Origin: Microcoleus sp. FACHB-DQ6
GTDB lineage: Bacteria; Cyanobacteriota; Cyanobacteriia; Cyanobacteriales; Microcoleaceae
Assembly (NCBI GenBank): GCA_014695175.1
Contig: JACJNV010000244.1
Location: 1 to 40,281, forward strand
Direction: 5' to 3'
Length of the DNA stretch: 40,281 bases
Part shown: one piece after another, positions 26,852 to 35,613 of the stretch
Numbering within the stretch: the first letter of the stretch is position 1
How the letters are laid out: each line of letters opens with the position of its first letter
Translations under genes and position numbers: made by a program
Notes under the pieces: model-generated
Database searches by the model: none
What the model saw: only the letters and a program-made list of their open reading frames with translations
What the model was told of the DNA's origin: nothing

Positions 26852-29800
26852 CATTTACAAAATTTGTTTGCTGGGATGTCGATCGCGTTCGCCGCGTAAT
26901 GGGTGTGGAGGCTACCCAAACTCCACATAGTATATTTCTGGCAACTCACCATCCGATCGCCATGTACCGCCAGGAACTTATCGATGCACCGTCGCGCGTT
27001 ACCTACAGTGAGGAACAATTTCTGAAAGACTTTCTCGCTGAACAAGATTTCGCTTTCGTGCCAGTTTTAGGAAGTTCCGGGACGGGAAAATCTCACCTGA
27101 TTCGCTGGCTAGCTGCGAATATTGAATCGACCCAAAAGCGCCGAGTTTTGCTCATACCCAAAATTGGAACGAATCTCAAAGATATTCTCAGTTTAATATT
27201 AGAAGGGATGGCAGGAGCAACTTTTGATGAATACCGGCAGCGTTTAAATCGAGCTACTAGCAGCTTGACAGAAGCGCAAGCGCGGGAACAACTTCTGAAT
27301 CAGCTTGCTGCTGCGGTTGGCCCAAACGGTCGGGGCGATCGCACTAAACTTTCTGATGTGGAAGATTACCTCGTCGGTGCTGTTGACTCTCTACTCTACG
27401 ATCCATTTTTCCGAAAACACTGGCTAAAGGATGGGGGTATTATCCATCAATTAGTTATCCACATTCTCGGACAGCGAGATACAGTAGAAATTGTGGAAGA
27501 ACGGCGGCATTTTTCGCTCGGTGACTTGCCTCTTAATGTTTTAAACTTGGGAAAAGCTGGCAAGCAAGCACAGGATTTTTATAGCTTCCTCATCGGCGAT
27601 GAGGATACTCAAAAGGCAACTGTAGATTGGTTGAACCGGCATTTAGATGAAGCCATAGCTCAGGTTTTGAGTCTGGGGCGCGAAGATTTACAAAGATTAA
27701 TGCGGGAAGTTCGCGAAACTTTAGCAGAACAAGGAATAGAGTTAGTTTTGCTGATTGAAGATTTTGCTAAATTGCAAGGCATCGATCGCGAAGTTTTAGA
27801 AGCTGTTTTAGCGCGACCTCAACAAGCGGAATCCAAACCTTTGTGCGCGATCCGAACGGCGCTAGCTTGTACTACGGGTTATTTTGATAGTCTGAGGTTA
27901 GATACTGTAAAACAGCGGATTACTTTTAGCGTTAATCTTGACCTTGGCACAGTTGGCGAACAATCTTTAGTGAATTATGCAGATATCAAACAATTTGTGG
28001 GTCGATATCTCAACGCGGTGCGTTTGGAGGATAAAACAATTCAAAATTGGTGGGCTGACTCTCGCAATCACGAAGGTGCGGAGCGAGAATCTCTACCTAG
28101 TGCTTGCAATGAATGCGAACATAAATTAGCTTGTCATGCGGGTTTTGCAGAAGCAGACGGTTTTGGTTTGTATCCTTTCACTCCGGAAGCATTAGAACAA
28201 ATGCTTTCTAGAGTCAATCCCGGCAATTTTAACCCTCGGATTTTGATTAAAGATGTTCTTAAGTGGACGCTAGAAAATTCTGCTGCTGATATCGAGGGCG
28301 GAGAGTTTCCTACTATTTCTGTGCGAGAACACTTTGGTAAGATGCGGCTGAGTGCAATGGTTCAGGGAGATATTCAAGCGCAAGATCCAGAAAATGGCGA
28401 TCGCCGCCAGATTCTCCTAGATTTGTGGACGGATAGTAACGATATTTGCGATTTGCCCCCAGAAGTTCACTCTGCATTTGATATTCCGGCGCTGGGCGTG
28501 AAGGTTCAGCCTACAAAAAAATCATCATCTATTTCGCGTGTTCAAGAGTCTAGGTCTTCTGTTAGTAATTATCAAGTTGAGTCACAATCTCAAACTAAAA
28601 AAAATCTGACGGCAGCCGGACAAGTTCCCGACAAGCTGACTAGGCAAATAGAATTTCTTGATAGGTGGAACAACACTCAAGAAAGTTTCCCGCAAGATCT
28701 CGCTGGGGAACTGCGACCGTTGATTTACTCAGCTATCGGCGAGCGGATCGAATGGGATACAGAAATGCTGCTTAAGGGGGTTTTTGCTAGTAGTGGGACG
28801 ACATATTTTAAAAGCAGAAATATTACTTTTTATAGTCGAAAAGTGACGAGGGAGACGATTTCTGGAGTTAAACTATCTCTTCCTCTGAATCCTGATGATG
28901 CAGATGAGTTTCGGGGAACGGCGATCGCCTTTCAAGGTATGTTGCAATACAGCCATTACAAGCATTGGAGGTTCCCCGATGGATCTCGCTACTTCCGCAC
29001 CTACGCCAAACAACTGGAAAAATGGAGTCAGTATGTAGTTGAGCAAATTCGCCTGTATCCCCGCGAGTCTGGGGAACCCTGGAACCCTGTACCTGCAGCA
29101 GTTGAGCTACTGGCGATCGCCGCCACAATGGCAGGACATTCTACCAATTCTACTGAAGATTTGATAAATGCTTTGTTTCTCAAACTAGAGCCCAAAGATT
29201 TAGAAAATCGTTCAGCTACTTGGAAAAAGCTATTTGGTACTTTACAAAAACACCGCGATGCTTTACTAGACATTGTTAGGAGTCGAACCGCTTGCACGAA
29301 AGGAAGCTCTACACAATTTCAAATTATTGATACTGTTCAAATTTTGGAACCTTTGAAGCAGGTTAGCAAATCTTGGCAGCCTCAATCTGAAATTCCGGCT
29401 GATGTTCGGGAGAAGTTCTCGGAAATTGATAAAGCGCGTCAAGCGGTGGATGAAATGCTAGAGAAAGCGATTCAAGAAGAGTGCAATCGGCAACTCGCTG
29501 TTTATTATTATTTAGTATCTGAACTAGGAGAAGATATCAATAAAAAGGATGTTTCTGAGGTTGTAAAACAGGCAATGGAGCGAGCAAGAGCCGCTGCTGT
29601 ATTTCGGGGAAGGAAGAGTTTCGATGACCTAACATCTGTCTTGAAACAGTTTAAGGCGCTCGGACTTTTTAGCTATGTAGATACCATGAAACGCTTGCAA
29701 ATTGAAAAAGATTGTCCCGACATTCAACCTGGGAAGCTGCTGAAGTATCTCAGCGAAAATCATCAAAAAGCAATGACAGAATCTGCCGATTTTATCAAGA

Positions 29801-29952
29801 GTACCAATAATTTTCTTGATGCTTCTCTAACGGAGGTCAAAAACCGGATTGAGGAGTTAGAAGCGTCAGGTGGTGCAACAGTAGAATCGAGCCATAAATG
29901 TATTGAAGATGGATTAGCAAAATTGCGGGAGCTAATTAGTGAGATTAAATAA
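26848..29952 (+). CDS. dpdH: Large P-loop ATPase, DpdH-type
   Basis: 1034 residues from ATG 26848, which overlaps the dpdG stop (ATGA); an upstream TTG (26830) would add six residues and is less likely. Walker A is GSSGTGKSH (K81), Walker B-like VLLIEDFAKL near residue 308. A cysteine cluster CNECEHKLACHAG (C420, C423, C428) probably binds zinc. The C-terminal third is predicted helical (EKAIQEECNRQLAV ... KNRIEELEASGG), like a coiled coil. Placed fourth in the operon, as DpdH is in Dpd islands. Likely a large AAA-like motor of the restriction arm. Confidence 0.68.
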   Translation: MTFTKFVCWDVDRVRRVMGVEATQTPHSIFLATHHPIAMYRQELIDAPSRVTYSEEQFLKDFLAEQDFAFVPVLGSSGTGKSHLIRWLAANIESTQKRRVLLIPKIGTNLKDILSLILEGMAGATFDEYRQRLNRATSSLTEAQAREQLLNQLAAAVGPNGRGDRTKLSDVEDYLVGAVDSLLYDPFFRKHWLKDGGIIHQLVIHILGQRDTVEIVEERRHFSLGDLPLNVLNLGKAGKQAQDFYSFLIGDEDTQKATVDWLNRHLDEAIAQVLSLGREDLQRLMREVRETLAEQGIELVLLIEDFAKLQGIDREVLEAVLARPQQAESKPLCAIRTALACTTGYFDSLRLDTVKQRITFSVNLDLGTVGEQSLVNYADIKQFVGRYLNAVRLEDKTIQNWWADSRNHEGAERESLPSACNECEHKLACHAGFAEADGFGLYPFTPEALEQMLSRVNPGNFNPRILIKDVLKWTLENSAADIEGGEFPTISVREHFGKMRLSAMVQGDIQAQDPENGDRRQILLDLWTDSNDICDLPPEVHSAFDIPALGVKVQPTKKSSSISRVQESRSSVSNYQVESQSQTKKNLTAAGQVPDKLTRQIEFLDRWNNTQESFPQDLAGELRPLIYSAIGERIEWDTEMLLKGVFASSGTTYFKSRNITFYSRKVTRETISGVKLSLPLNPDDADEFRGTAIAFQGMLQYSHYKHWRFPDGSRYFRTYAKQLEKWSQYVVEQIRLYPRESGEPWNPVPAAVELLAIAATMAGHSTNSTEDLINALFLKLEPKDLENRSATWKKLFGTLQKHRDALLDIVRSRTACTKGSSTQFQIIDTVQILEPLKQVSKSWQPQSEIPADVREKFSEIDKARQAVDEMLEKAIQEECNRQLAVYYYLVSELGEDINKKDVSEVVKQAMERARAAAVFRGRKSFDDLTSVLKQFKALGLFSYVDTMKRLQIEKDCPDIQPGKLLKYLSENHQKAMTESADFIKSTNNFLDASLTEVKNRIEELEASGGATVESSHKCIEDGLAKLRELISEIK

Positions 29953-29964
29953 AGGATAAATAAT

Positions 29965-30672
29965 ATGCTGATCGAAAACTCCCATGAATTGAGAGATTTG
30001 TCTCAAAAGATAATTAATCTTCGGAAGTATGCAGAGCATTATCAAGGGTTTCAATCTAGACAAAAACAGATCGAGCAAGCTGTTACTGGAACTCTACCTC
30101 TAGTGCAATCTTTAAGAGCTTTTCGCGAAAGAGGAATTGCCAATTTTGATTTAACTCAAAAGGCTGACAGTTTACTGAAATTTATTGCTAATGTTGAGGC
30201 AGAATTTAAAAAAAATCCTGAGTGGATTATAGACAATGAAAATTTCAACAGAAATAATTTTGACTCTCGGGTAAAGGACTTACAAAAAGCTCTGAGAGAG
30301 CAATTGAGTCAAGCTTGGGGGCTGTACCGAACTGAAAAGATGCCGAACACGAATAAGGAATTCCTGAATGTGCTGGATCGAGTTTCGGCATTTAAGCCAA
30401 CTGTCCAACGAATTAGAAATTTAGATGTGCAAATTCGGGAGTCTAACTCAATTCCCCAAAGCAGTGAGGATTTTGATAAAGTCGATCGGCTAATTGAGCA
30501 ATTAAAGCAGTGCTGGGATGGCTTAAATGCTGATGAGGTTCCTGAAGCAGTGCTCTGTTTTCTGAGAGTGGCTGCTAATGAGGGTGCTACCCTGGGACTT
30601 TTAACGCCAGAGGTAAAAGATTGGTTGGCTAAACATGGTCTTATTGATTCTTTACGAATTCGCTTGACCTAA
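29965..30672 (+). CDS. dpdI: DpdI-type helical protein
   Basis: 235 residues, begins 12 bases after dpdH with AAAGGA 8 bases before the ATG. Highly charged and helical, likely coiled coil (DLSQKIINLRKYAEHYQ, VDRLIEQLKQCWDGL); no enzyme motif. The C-terminus (GLLTPEVKDWLAKHGLIDSL) reads like a small helical domain. Last gene of the operon, in the position and size of DpdI; dpdJ and dpdK, which usually follow, are absent, and repeats and a minus-strand gene come next instead. Confidence 0.6.
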   Translation: MLIENSHELRDLSQKIINLRKYAEHYQGFQSRQKQIEQAVTGTLPLVQSLRAFRERGIANFDLTQKADSLLKFIANVEAEFKKNPEWIIDNENFNRNNFDSRVKDLQKALREQLSQAWGLYRTEKMPNTNKEFLNVLDRVSAFKPTVQRIRNLDVQIRESNSIPQSSEDFDKVDRLIEQLKQCWDGLNADEVPEAVLCFLRVAANEGATLGLLTPEVKDWLAKHGLIDSLRIRLT

Positions 30673-30701
30673 TAAATGGTTTGCGATTGTCCAAGAAATC
30701 A

Positions 30702-30842
30702 CTGACGCACCATCCTGCATTTTCTAGCGTACAGACAAACTGCGATCGTCTGTACTCTGCGGTGCGTCAGCAGCAAATTGTTTGAGTTTAGTCAAATCTC
30801 TTGACTGACGCACCCTACTACATTTTCTAAAGTACAAACAAA
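30702..30842. repeat. CTGACGCACC repeat cluster: nested hairpin plus 38-base direct repeat
   Basis: CTGACGCACC occurs at 30702-30711, inverted at 30761-30770, and again direct at 30805-30814. Inside the first hairpin GTACAGAC (30729-30736) pairs with GTCTGTAC (30748-30755). The stretches 30702-30739 and 30805-30842 are imperfect direct copies (both continue CATTTTCTA then GTACA.ACAAA). The second copy overlaps the last codons of the methyltransferase gene. It looks like a MITE/REP-type element marking the end of the dpd operon. Confidence 0.75.
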
Positions 30843-31673
30843 GTAAAATTTTAAAAGATTAGATTCTAGCGAACGGCGAGGGCGATATTGTGCGTGTAAA
30901 TCGGCAGTCGAAAAGTTTTCAATAACTTTGAGATTGAGTTCGTCAGCCAAAGTTGCAATCTTTTCAAACCCAGTAATCCACGGTGCATACATACTTTCGT
31001 ATTTATCTATGTAATCATTGATATCTTGGTAGCCCGTCGTTCTCAAAATTACCTTGTCCGACATATAATCAAAGGACAATCGGAAATTGTGAACATTGTC
31101 ACGAATTTGTTCTAACACAAGTATTACATCTTTTTTGTCAACCAAAGTAGTATTGCCTTCCCACAAAAAATATGTCGGTCGAGCGAAATCAAATTCACTC
31201 TGTTTCAGCAAGGAGATTAAACCGTCTTTTACATAATCGCCGGGGATGTAGCGAACATTCGCAGTAACTTTGTTAGCTTTGAGAGTTTCTTCTTTTAAGA
31301 GAAGAGTCGCACCATCGTCTATTTCAAAATAAGTGACTTTTTCTCCATTAATTCTAGCAGCGCGAGTATCCAAACCAGAACCTAAAATAACTACTTGCTT
31401 GCAACCTCCTAAAATTTGGTTTGACAAAACATCATCAAAATATTTAGTCCGCAACTTAACCATTTCTTTAGCGGCGGGAGAGTTGTGAGCTATTTGGTTA
31501 GCTACTTTTTTTGTTTCCTCATTGAGCCATATTTTTACTACATGATCGGTATATAGAGGAATGGTCTCTTCATTCTCTTCTGCTCTAAATTCCGCAACGA
31601 TAAAAGCAGTACCAGTTACATTTTTCATGGCTAATCTTTCACCCTTACTAAGTAGTTGGTTACAAATAAACAT
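30792..31673 (-). CDS. Leucine carboxyl methyltransferase-family (LCM) SAM methyltransferase
   Basis: 293 residues from the first ATG; the second one (31628, MKNVTGTAFIVAEFRA) matches the usual beginning better and is my preferred start, giving 278 residues. SAM-binding motif VVILGSGLDTRAAR (94-107), the acid loop YFEIDDG, and PTYFLWEGNTTLV are the marks of the LCM/TIGR00027 family of O-methyltransferases. Substrate unknown; members occur in secondary metabolism. The final residues (VVGCVSQEI) are coded by a copy of the CTGACGCACC repeat, so the original C-terminus may have been replaced. It is co-oriented with livM but 98 bases downstream of it and has no known link to transport. Confidence 0.85.
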   Translation of the reverse strand: MFICNQLLSKGERLAMKNVTGTAFIVAEFRAEENEETIPLYTDHVVKIWLNEETKKVANQIAHNSPAAKEMVKLRTKYFDDVLSNQILGGCKQVVILGSGLDTRAARINGEKVTYFEIDDGATLLLKEETLKANKVTANVRYIPGDYVKDGLISLLKQSEFDFARPTYFLWEGNTTLVDKKDVILVLEQIRDNVHNFRLSFDYMSDKVILRTTGYQDINDYIDKYESMYAPWITGFEKIATLADELNLKVIENFSTADLHAQYRPRRSLESNLLKFYFVCTLENVVGCVSQEI

Positions 31674-31771
31674 TAGATGGGGAGGGGGTTTTTACACCCC
31701 TAAACTCCCTTGCATCCTAGATTCTTAGCTAAACCCGCCTACAAAATACTATGGTTTTTGCCCTTACCTAC

Positions 31772-33337
31772 TTATTGACTTCTCGCATCTGCTAAAGACT
31801 CATTGCTCGCTTCACCATCAGAATGCAGTTCAGCTTGGTGTATTTTATCAGGAATCAGCCCCTCCGGCCGCACGAGCATCATGACAACAAGAGTTAGGCC
31901 GAATAGAAATAAGCGCATTTGAATCGGGTCTAAACTGGTGGCCAGAAACTCTCGCAACGGGGGAATTGCAATCCTGGGGAGTACAAAAGTATTCAGAAAA
32001 CCCTTGAGGACTTGCGCTAATTGTGGCAGATAAAGTCGATCGGCAGACATGATAATGATAGCGCCCAAAATCACCCCGGTCATGTTGCCCAAACCGCCTA
32101 AAATCACCATACACAGGATGATTACCGACACCGAGAAATCGAAAACGCTGGGAAAAATCGCGCTGATATAGGCGGCGTAAAACGCGCCTGCAAAGCCCGA
32201 AAAAGTCGCTCCCATCGCAAAAGCCGAAAGTTTGGTTTTGACCAGGTTAATCCCCATCGCACTAGCAGCTAATTCATCTTCGCGCATGGCATTCCACGCC
32301 CTGCCCAAGCGGGAATCTCGCAGCCGCGAAATCATGAAGTAAGCGAAGACAACTAGCAGTAAAATTAGGTAGTACCAGGGAAAGTAGTTGCCGGTGCTGA
32401 AAGTGCCGACGATGGGGAGAGATGGACGCCCGATCGGGTTTATGCCCGCTTCGCCGCCGGTGAGGTTAAAAGGTCGATCGCACCCAACCAGACACAGCAC
32501 CAACTCGGGTTTACCCAAAACAGCCGCCACAATCTTCGAGACTGGTTCGTCGATCCGAATCGCGGTTAAATTCCTAAAGACAACCGGGATAATTTCGCCA
32601 AAACCGAGGGTAACAATCGCCAAATAATCGCCCTTGAGCCGCAGTGTCGGAATACCGAGGATTACACCCGCGATCGCAGCTACACCGGCGGCGATCGGCA
32701 GTACCACCCAAAAGTTCCAAGCAATATTTAACTGCCCAGAAGATAGCAAAGCCGTCGTGTAAGCGCCGATCGCAAAAAACGCCGCATATCCCAAATCCAA
32801 CAAACCCGCAAAACCCACAGTAATATTCAAACCCAGCGCCAGCATAATAAAGATTTGAATCTGTACTACAGTAGCAATCCATCCGGTCTGAGCCTGAATG
32901 TCGATAAACGGAAACAGAATTAGAAGAAAAGCTAATGTCACCAGAGTTGCCCGCCGCTGGCGTTCTCCCTGCAAACCCTGCAAAGCACCCATTAACGTAG
33001 CGGTCAAAATTGCGATCGTCAAACTGCAAATCCCGTACAGCAGCGTCGTCGGCAAAGCCACAGCAGATTGACCAGACAAAGGTCTAATCAAAACCCCTTC
33101 TATCACACTCGCAACTAACAGCCAAACTCCCAATCCCAATCCCGCTAAACTGCCGATCGCAGCACCCATTTTAGGGCTGTAAACCTTCTGATCCCGACAG
33201 CTCATAAAGCCCGCAGCCGTACCCATCAGCCAGCCGATCACAGTGCCGCTCCAACCGCCGAATAACAGAACAGTCAAAGAGGCGATCGCCCCTAAAATAC
33301 CGCTCGATTTAATTGCTTTAATTATCTTGTTTGACAT
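31772..33337 (-). CDS. livM: ABC transporter permease LivM-type
   Basis: 521 residues with many membrane segments. The LivM signature GLLDLGYAAFFAIGAYT and the cytoplasmic loop ending SRLRDSRLGRAWNAMREDELAASAMGINL are present. About 150 residues at the N-terminus, with four hydrophobic segments (AIASLTVLLFGG, GLGVWLLVAS, LYGICSLTIAI, LVTLAFLLILFPF), are extra compared with a standard LivM of 300-400 residues. Together with LivH it forms the membrane channel (NatC/NatD-like in cyanobacteria). Separated from livH by a plus-strand Uma2 gene, from livG by the whole dpd operon. Confidence 0.9.
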   Translation of the reverse strand: MSNKIIKAIKSSGILGAIASLTVLLFGGWSGTVIGWLMGTAAGFMSCRDQKVYSPKMGAAIGSLAGLGLGVWLLVASVIEGVLIRPLSGQSAVALPTTLLYGICSLTIAILTATLMGALQGLQGERQRRATLVTLAFLLILFPFIDIQAQTGWIATVVQIQIFIMLALGLNITVGFAGLLDLGYAAFFAIGAYTTALLSSGQLNIAWNFWVVLPIAAGVAAIAGVILGIPTLRLKGDYLAIVTLGFGEIIPVVFRNLTAIRIDEPVSKIVAAVLGKPELVLCLVGCDRPFNLTGGEAGINPIGRPSLPIVGTFSTGNYFPWYYLILLLVVFAYFMISRLRDSRLGRAWNAMREDELAASAMGINLVKTKLSAFAMGATFSGFAGAFYAAYISAIFPSVFDFSVSVIILCMVILGGLGNMTGVILGAIIIMSADRLYLPQLAQVLKGFLNTFVLPRIAIPPLREFLATSLDPIQMRLFLFGLTLVVMMLVRPEGLIPDKIHQAELHSDGEASNESLADARSQ

Positions 33338-33601
33338 AGGAAGAAGTTATTACTCATTAGTCATTAGTCAGCAATCAGTAGTTAGATGAAAGAATGCTAG
33401 GAATCGCAGTTATAGATGCGGCTGACGCGCGCAGTGCCAACTTCTGCCTCAAGCAAGTCGATCGACCCCTGGCTCTGGAAACTGCTGAGCGGGCTAGCTA
33501 CAGTGTAGAATCTTTTGAACTCGATTGTTTCTCGATCGCGATCGAAAATTGAAATATACTGGAACTGTTACCGCAACACACTTCAAACGGGCGATCGCTA
33601 T

Positions 33602-34174
33602 ATGGTAGAAGCACCTCAAAAAACTATCACCCTCGACGAGTTTTTGCAACTCCCAGAAACCAAACCCGCTAGCGAATACATCAAAGGTGCGATCGTCCAA
33701 AAACCTATGCCACAAGGAAAACACAGCAAACTACAAGGCAGACTCGTAACAGTCACCAACGACATCGCAGAGAAACCGCAAATTGCCCTAGCCCTACCAG
33801 AACTTCGCTGCACGTTTGGCGGACGTTCTATTGTCCCCGATGTCGCCATTTTTGTTTGGAATCGCATTCCCCTAGACGCTGACGGCGAAATTGCCAATAC
33901 ATTTAATGCTCACCCAGACTGGACAATAGAAATATTGTCCCCAGCCCAAAGCCAAACCAAAGTCACAAACAATATTTTGCACTGTTTGAATGCCGGTTGT
34001 CAGATGGGTTGGTTGCTCGATCCCGATGAAAAAAACATTTTAGCCTATCCCGCAAGGCAGCAGCCTATTTCCTTGCAAGAACCCACAGATATACTTCCGA
34101 TGCCCAATTTTATGCCGGAAATGCAGTTGACTTTAGGTGAAGTTTTTGGCTGGCTCAAACCAGGGAATATTTAA
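33602..34174 (+). CDS. Uma2 family (DUF820) restriction endonuclease-like protein
   Basis: 190 residues from ATG 33602, just after a HIP1 site; 29 further codons are open upstream but look like non-coding sequence. The family has a PD-(D/E)xK-type fold: TLDEFLQLPETKPASEYIKG at the start, then PDVAIF (D), EILSPAQSQTK (E and K), and the GWLLDPDEKNILAY strand. Uma2 genes exist in dozens of copies in filamentous cyanobacteria, with unknown role and often next to unrelated genes. This one lies between livM and livH on the opposite strand. Confidence 0.88.
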   Translation: MVEAPQKTITLDEFLQLPETKPASEYIKGAIVQKPMPQGKHSKLQGRLVTVTNDIAEKPQIALALPELRCTFGGRSIVPDVAIFVWNRIPLDADGEIANTFNAHPDWTIEILSPAQSQTKVTNNILHCLNAGCQMGWLLDPDEKNILAYPARQQPISLQEPTDILPMPNFMPEMQLTLGEVFGWLKPGNI

Positions 34175-34212
34175 AACGTAAAACTAAAACGTAAAACGCG
34201 ATCGCTTTTAGT

Positions 34213-34239
34213 GCCCCGACTTCTTTAAGAAGTCCGGCA
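34213..34239. repeat. Palindromic repeat GACTTCTT-T-AAGAAGTC
   Basis: An 8-bp perfect hairpin with partial outer pairing lies between the converging Uma2 and livH genes. The core is shared with the longer hairpin at 18931-18968. It may act as a terminator for either gene. Confidence 0.6.
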
Positions 34240-34303
34240 TCTGGCTGTGCTGTTTCTTTAGGTCTACTTAAATGTCTCTTGCCATTATTTAAACCCAGCA
34301 ACT

Positions 34304-35380
34304 TTAAACCTTCTCCTGAACATTCTCGCCCAACAAACCCCCAGGCCGAAAAGCCAAAATCACTACCAAAACCCCAAACACCCAAGCATTAGTCCAGCGG
34401 CTCGACAAATACTGATCGCTCAAAGACGAAAGCAACCCAATCAAAACCCCTCCTAACATCGCCCCGACAATATTGCCAATCCCCCCCAAAACCGCCGCCG
34501 TAAAAGCCCTCAAACCCGCCGTAAACCCCATCGTAAAAACAATAGTATTGTTGTACAGACCAACCAGAATCCCAGCCGAACCCGCCAAAGCTCCCCCAAT
34601 CAAAAAAGTCAGAGCAATAATCTGATCCACATTAATGCCCATAATTTTAGCAGCATCGCGGCTTTGAGCAGTTGCCCGCATCGCCTTTCCCAGACGAGTG
34701 TACTGCACAAAAACATGAAGCAAAACCATCAATACAACCGCCACCACCAACACAATTAAATCTTTCGTAGTAAATACAATACTCGTTTGAATTCCCAAAG
34801 CTTTGAAAATATCAACTCGCGGTAACAAATCGGGAAAACTTTTCGGTGCAGCAGAATTAGAACCCATCACCGGAATAAAAGCTTTCAATCCTCCCCAAAA
34901 CAGACCCATATTTTGGAAAATAAAAGAAACTCCAATCGCTGAAATTAAAGGAGCCAAACGGGGAGCATTTCGCAAGGGCCGATAAGCGTACTTTTCCACA
35001 ACAATATTCAGCCCAGCACAAAACACCGAACATACAATTAAAGCGACTAACATTACCGGTATAGCAATACCTAAAGGTGCGCCATCTTGCATCCCAAAAG
35101 CCCCGAACACAGTTAGGGAAGCAAAAGCCCCCAACATATATAAATCGCCGTGAGCAAAATTGATTAACTCAATAATGCCATAAACCATCGTGTAACCCAA
35201 AGCAATAATTGCAATTAGCGCGCCGTTGACAAGACCCACTAATAATTGTTGGATAAAAACTTCAGGACTGCTGACTATTTGTCCAACTATTTTTGGCAAA
35301 TCAAATCCTGCGATCGGGCCTAATAGCAAAACTATATAAACTACACCTAGATATAAGAGAATTCTTTTCCAGTTTTTCAT
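34304..35380 (-). CDS. livH: ABC transporter permease LivH-type
   Basis: 358 residues, about eight to nine membrane segments. LivH signature ALGYTMVYGIIELINFAHGD (residues ~60-79) and the loop YTRLGKAMRATAQSRDAAKIMGI, which contacts the ATPases. The ending GVLVVILAFRPGGLLG is standard. Some 50 residues precede the family's usual beginning, with one extra hydrophobic stretch. Lies 233 bases downstream of livK on the same strand, the gap filled by short repeats. Confidence 0.92.
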   Translation of the reverse strand: MKNWKRILLYLGVVYIVLLLGPIAGFDLPKIVGQIVSSPEVFIQQLLVGLVNGALIAIIALGYTMVYGIIELINFAHGDLYMLGAFASLTVFGAFGMQDGAPLGIAIPVMLVALIVCSVFCAGLNIVVEKYAYRPLRNAPRLAPLISAIGVSFIFQNMGLFWGGLKAFIPVMGSNSAAPKSFPDLLPRVDIFKALGIQTSIVFTTKDLIVLVVAVVLMVLLHVFVQYTRLGKAMRATAQSRDAAKIMGINVDQIIALTFLIGGALAGSAGILVGLYNNTIVFTMGFTAGLRAFTAAVLGGIGNIVGAMLGGVLIGLLSSLSDQYLSSRWTNAWVFGVLVVILAFRPGGLLGENVQEKV

Positions 35381-35388
35381 GCTTTTGA

Positions 35389-35480
35389 GTAATTGGGAAT
35401 TGGGAATTGGGAATTAGGAATTGGGAATTGCGAATTGCAAATTGGGAATCGGGAATTGGGAATCAAGAATCGGGCATGGG
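35389..35480. repeat. GGGAATT-type degenerate tandem repeat
   Basis: About ten units of 7-8 bases around GGGAATT, with variants GCGAATT, GCAAATT and GGGAATC, between livK and livH. A second simple repeat follows: three TTCTTCC units (~35525-35545) and three CCGTTACAT-like units (~35550-35575). The transcript from livK to livH would pass through these. Confidence 0.75.
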
Positions 35481-35613
35481 ACATTGGAGGGAGAAGGAAA
35501 AAGGCATAAGTTTTTATTATCCCTTCTTCCTTCTTCCTTCTTCCCGATATCCGTTACATCCGTTACATCCGTTATAAAATCCGTTGCCGAACTTCCCTCT
35601 TCCTTCTGATTAA

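Noticed and set aside
20053..30672. DISARM, BREX or Druantia as the identity of the helicase operon
   Set aside because: No DUF1998 protein, PglZ, BrxC-type context, phospholipase D or methyltransferase in the operon; the five-gene order fits dpdE-I better.
33532..33545. 14-base perfect palindrome TCGATCGCGATCGA upstream of Uma2 as an operator
   Set aside because: It is a HIP1-type sequence, and such palindromes are found throughout this genome; position alone does not support regulation.
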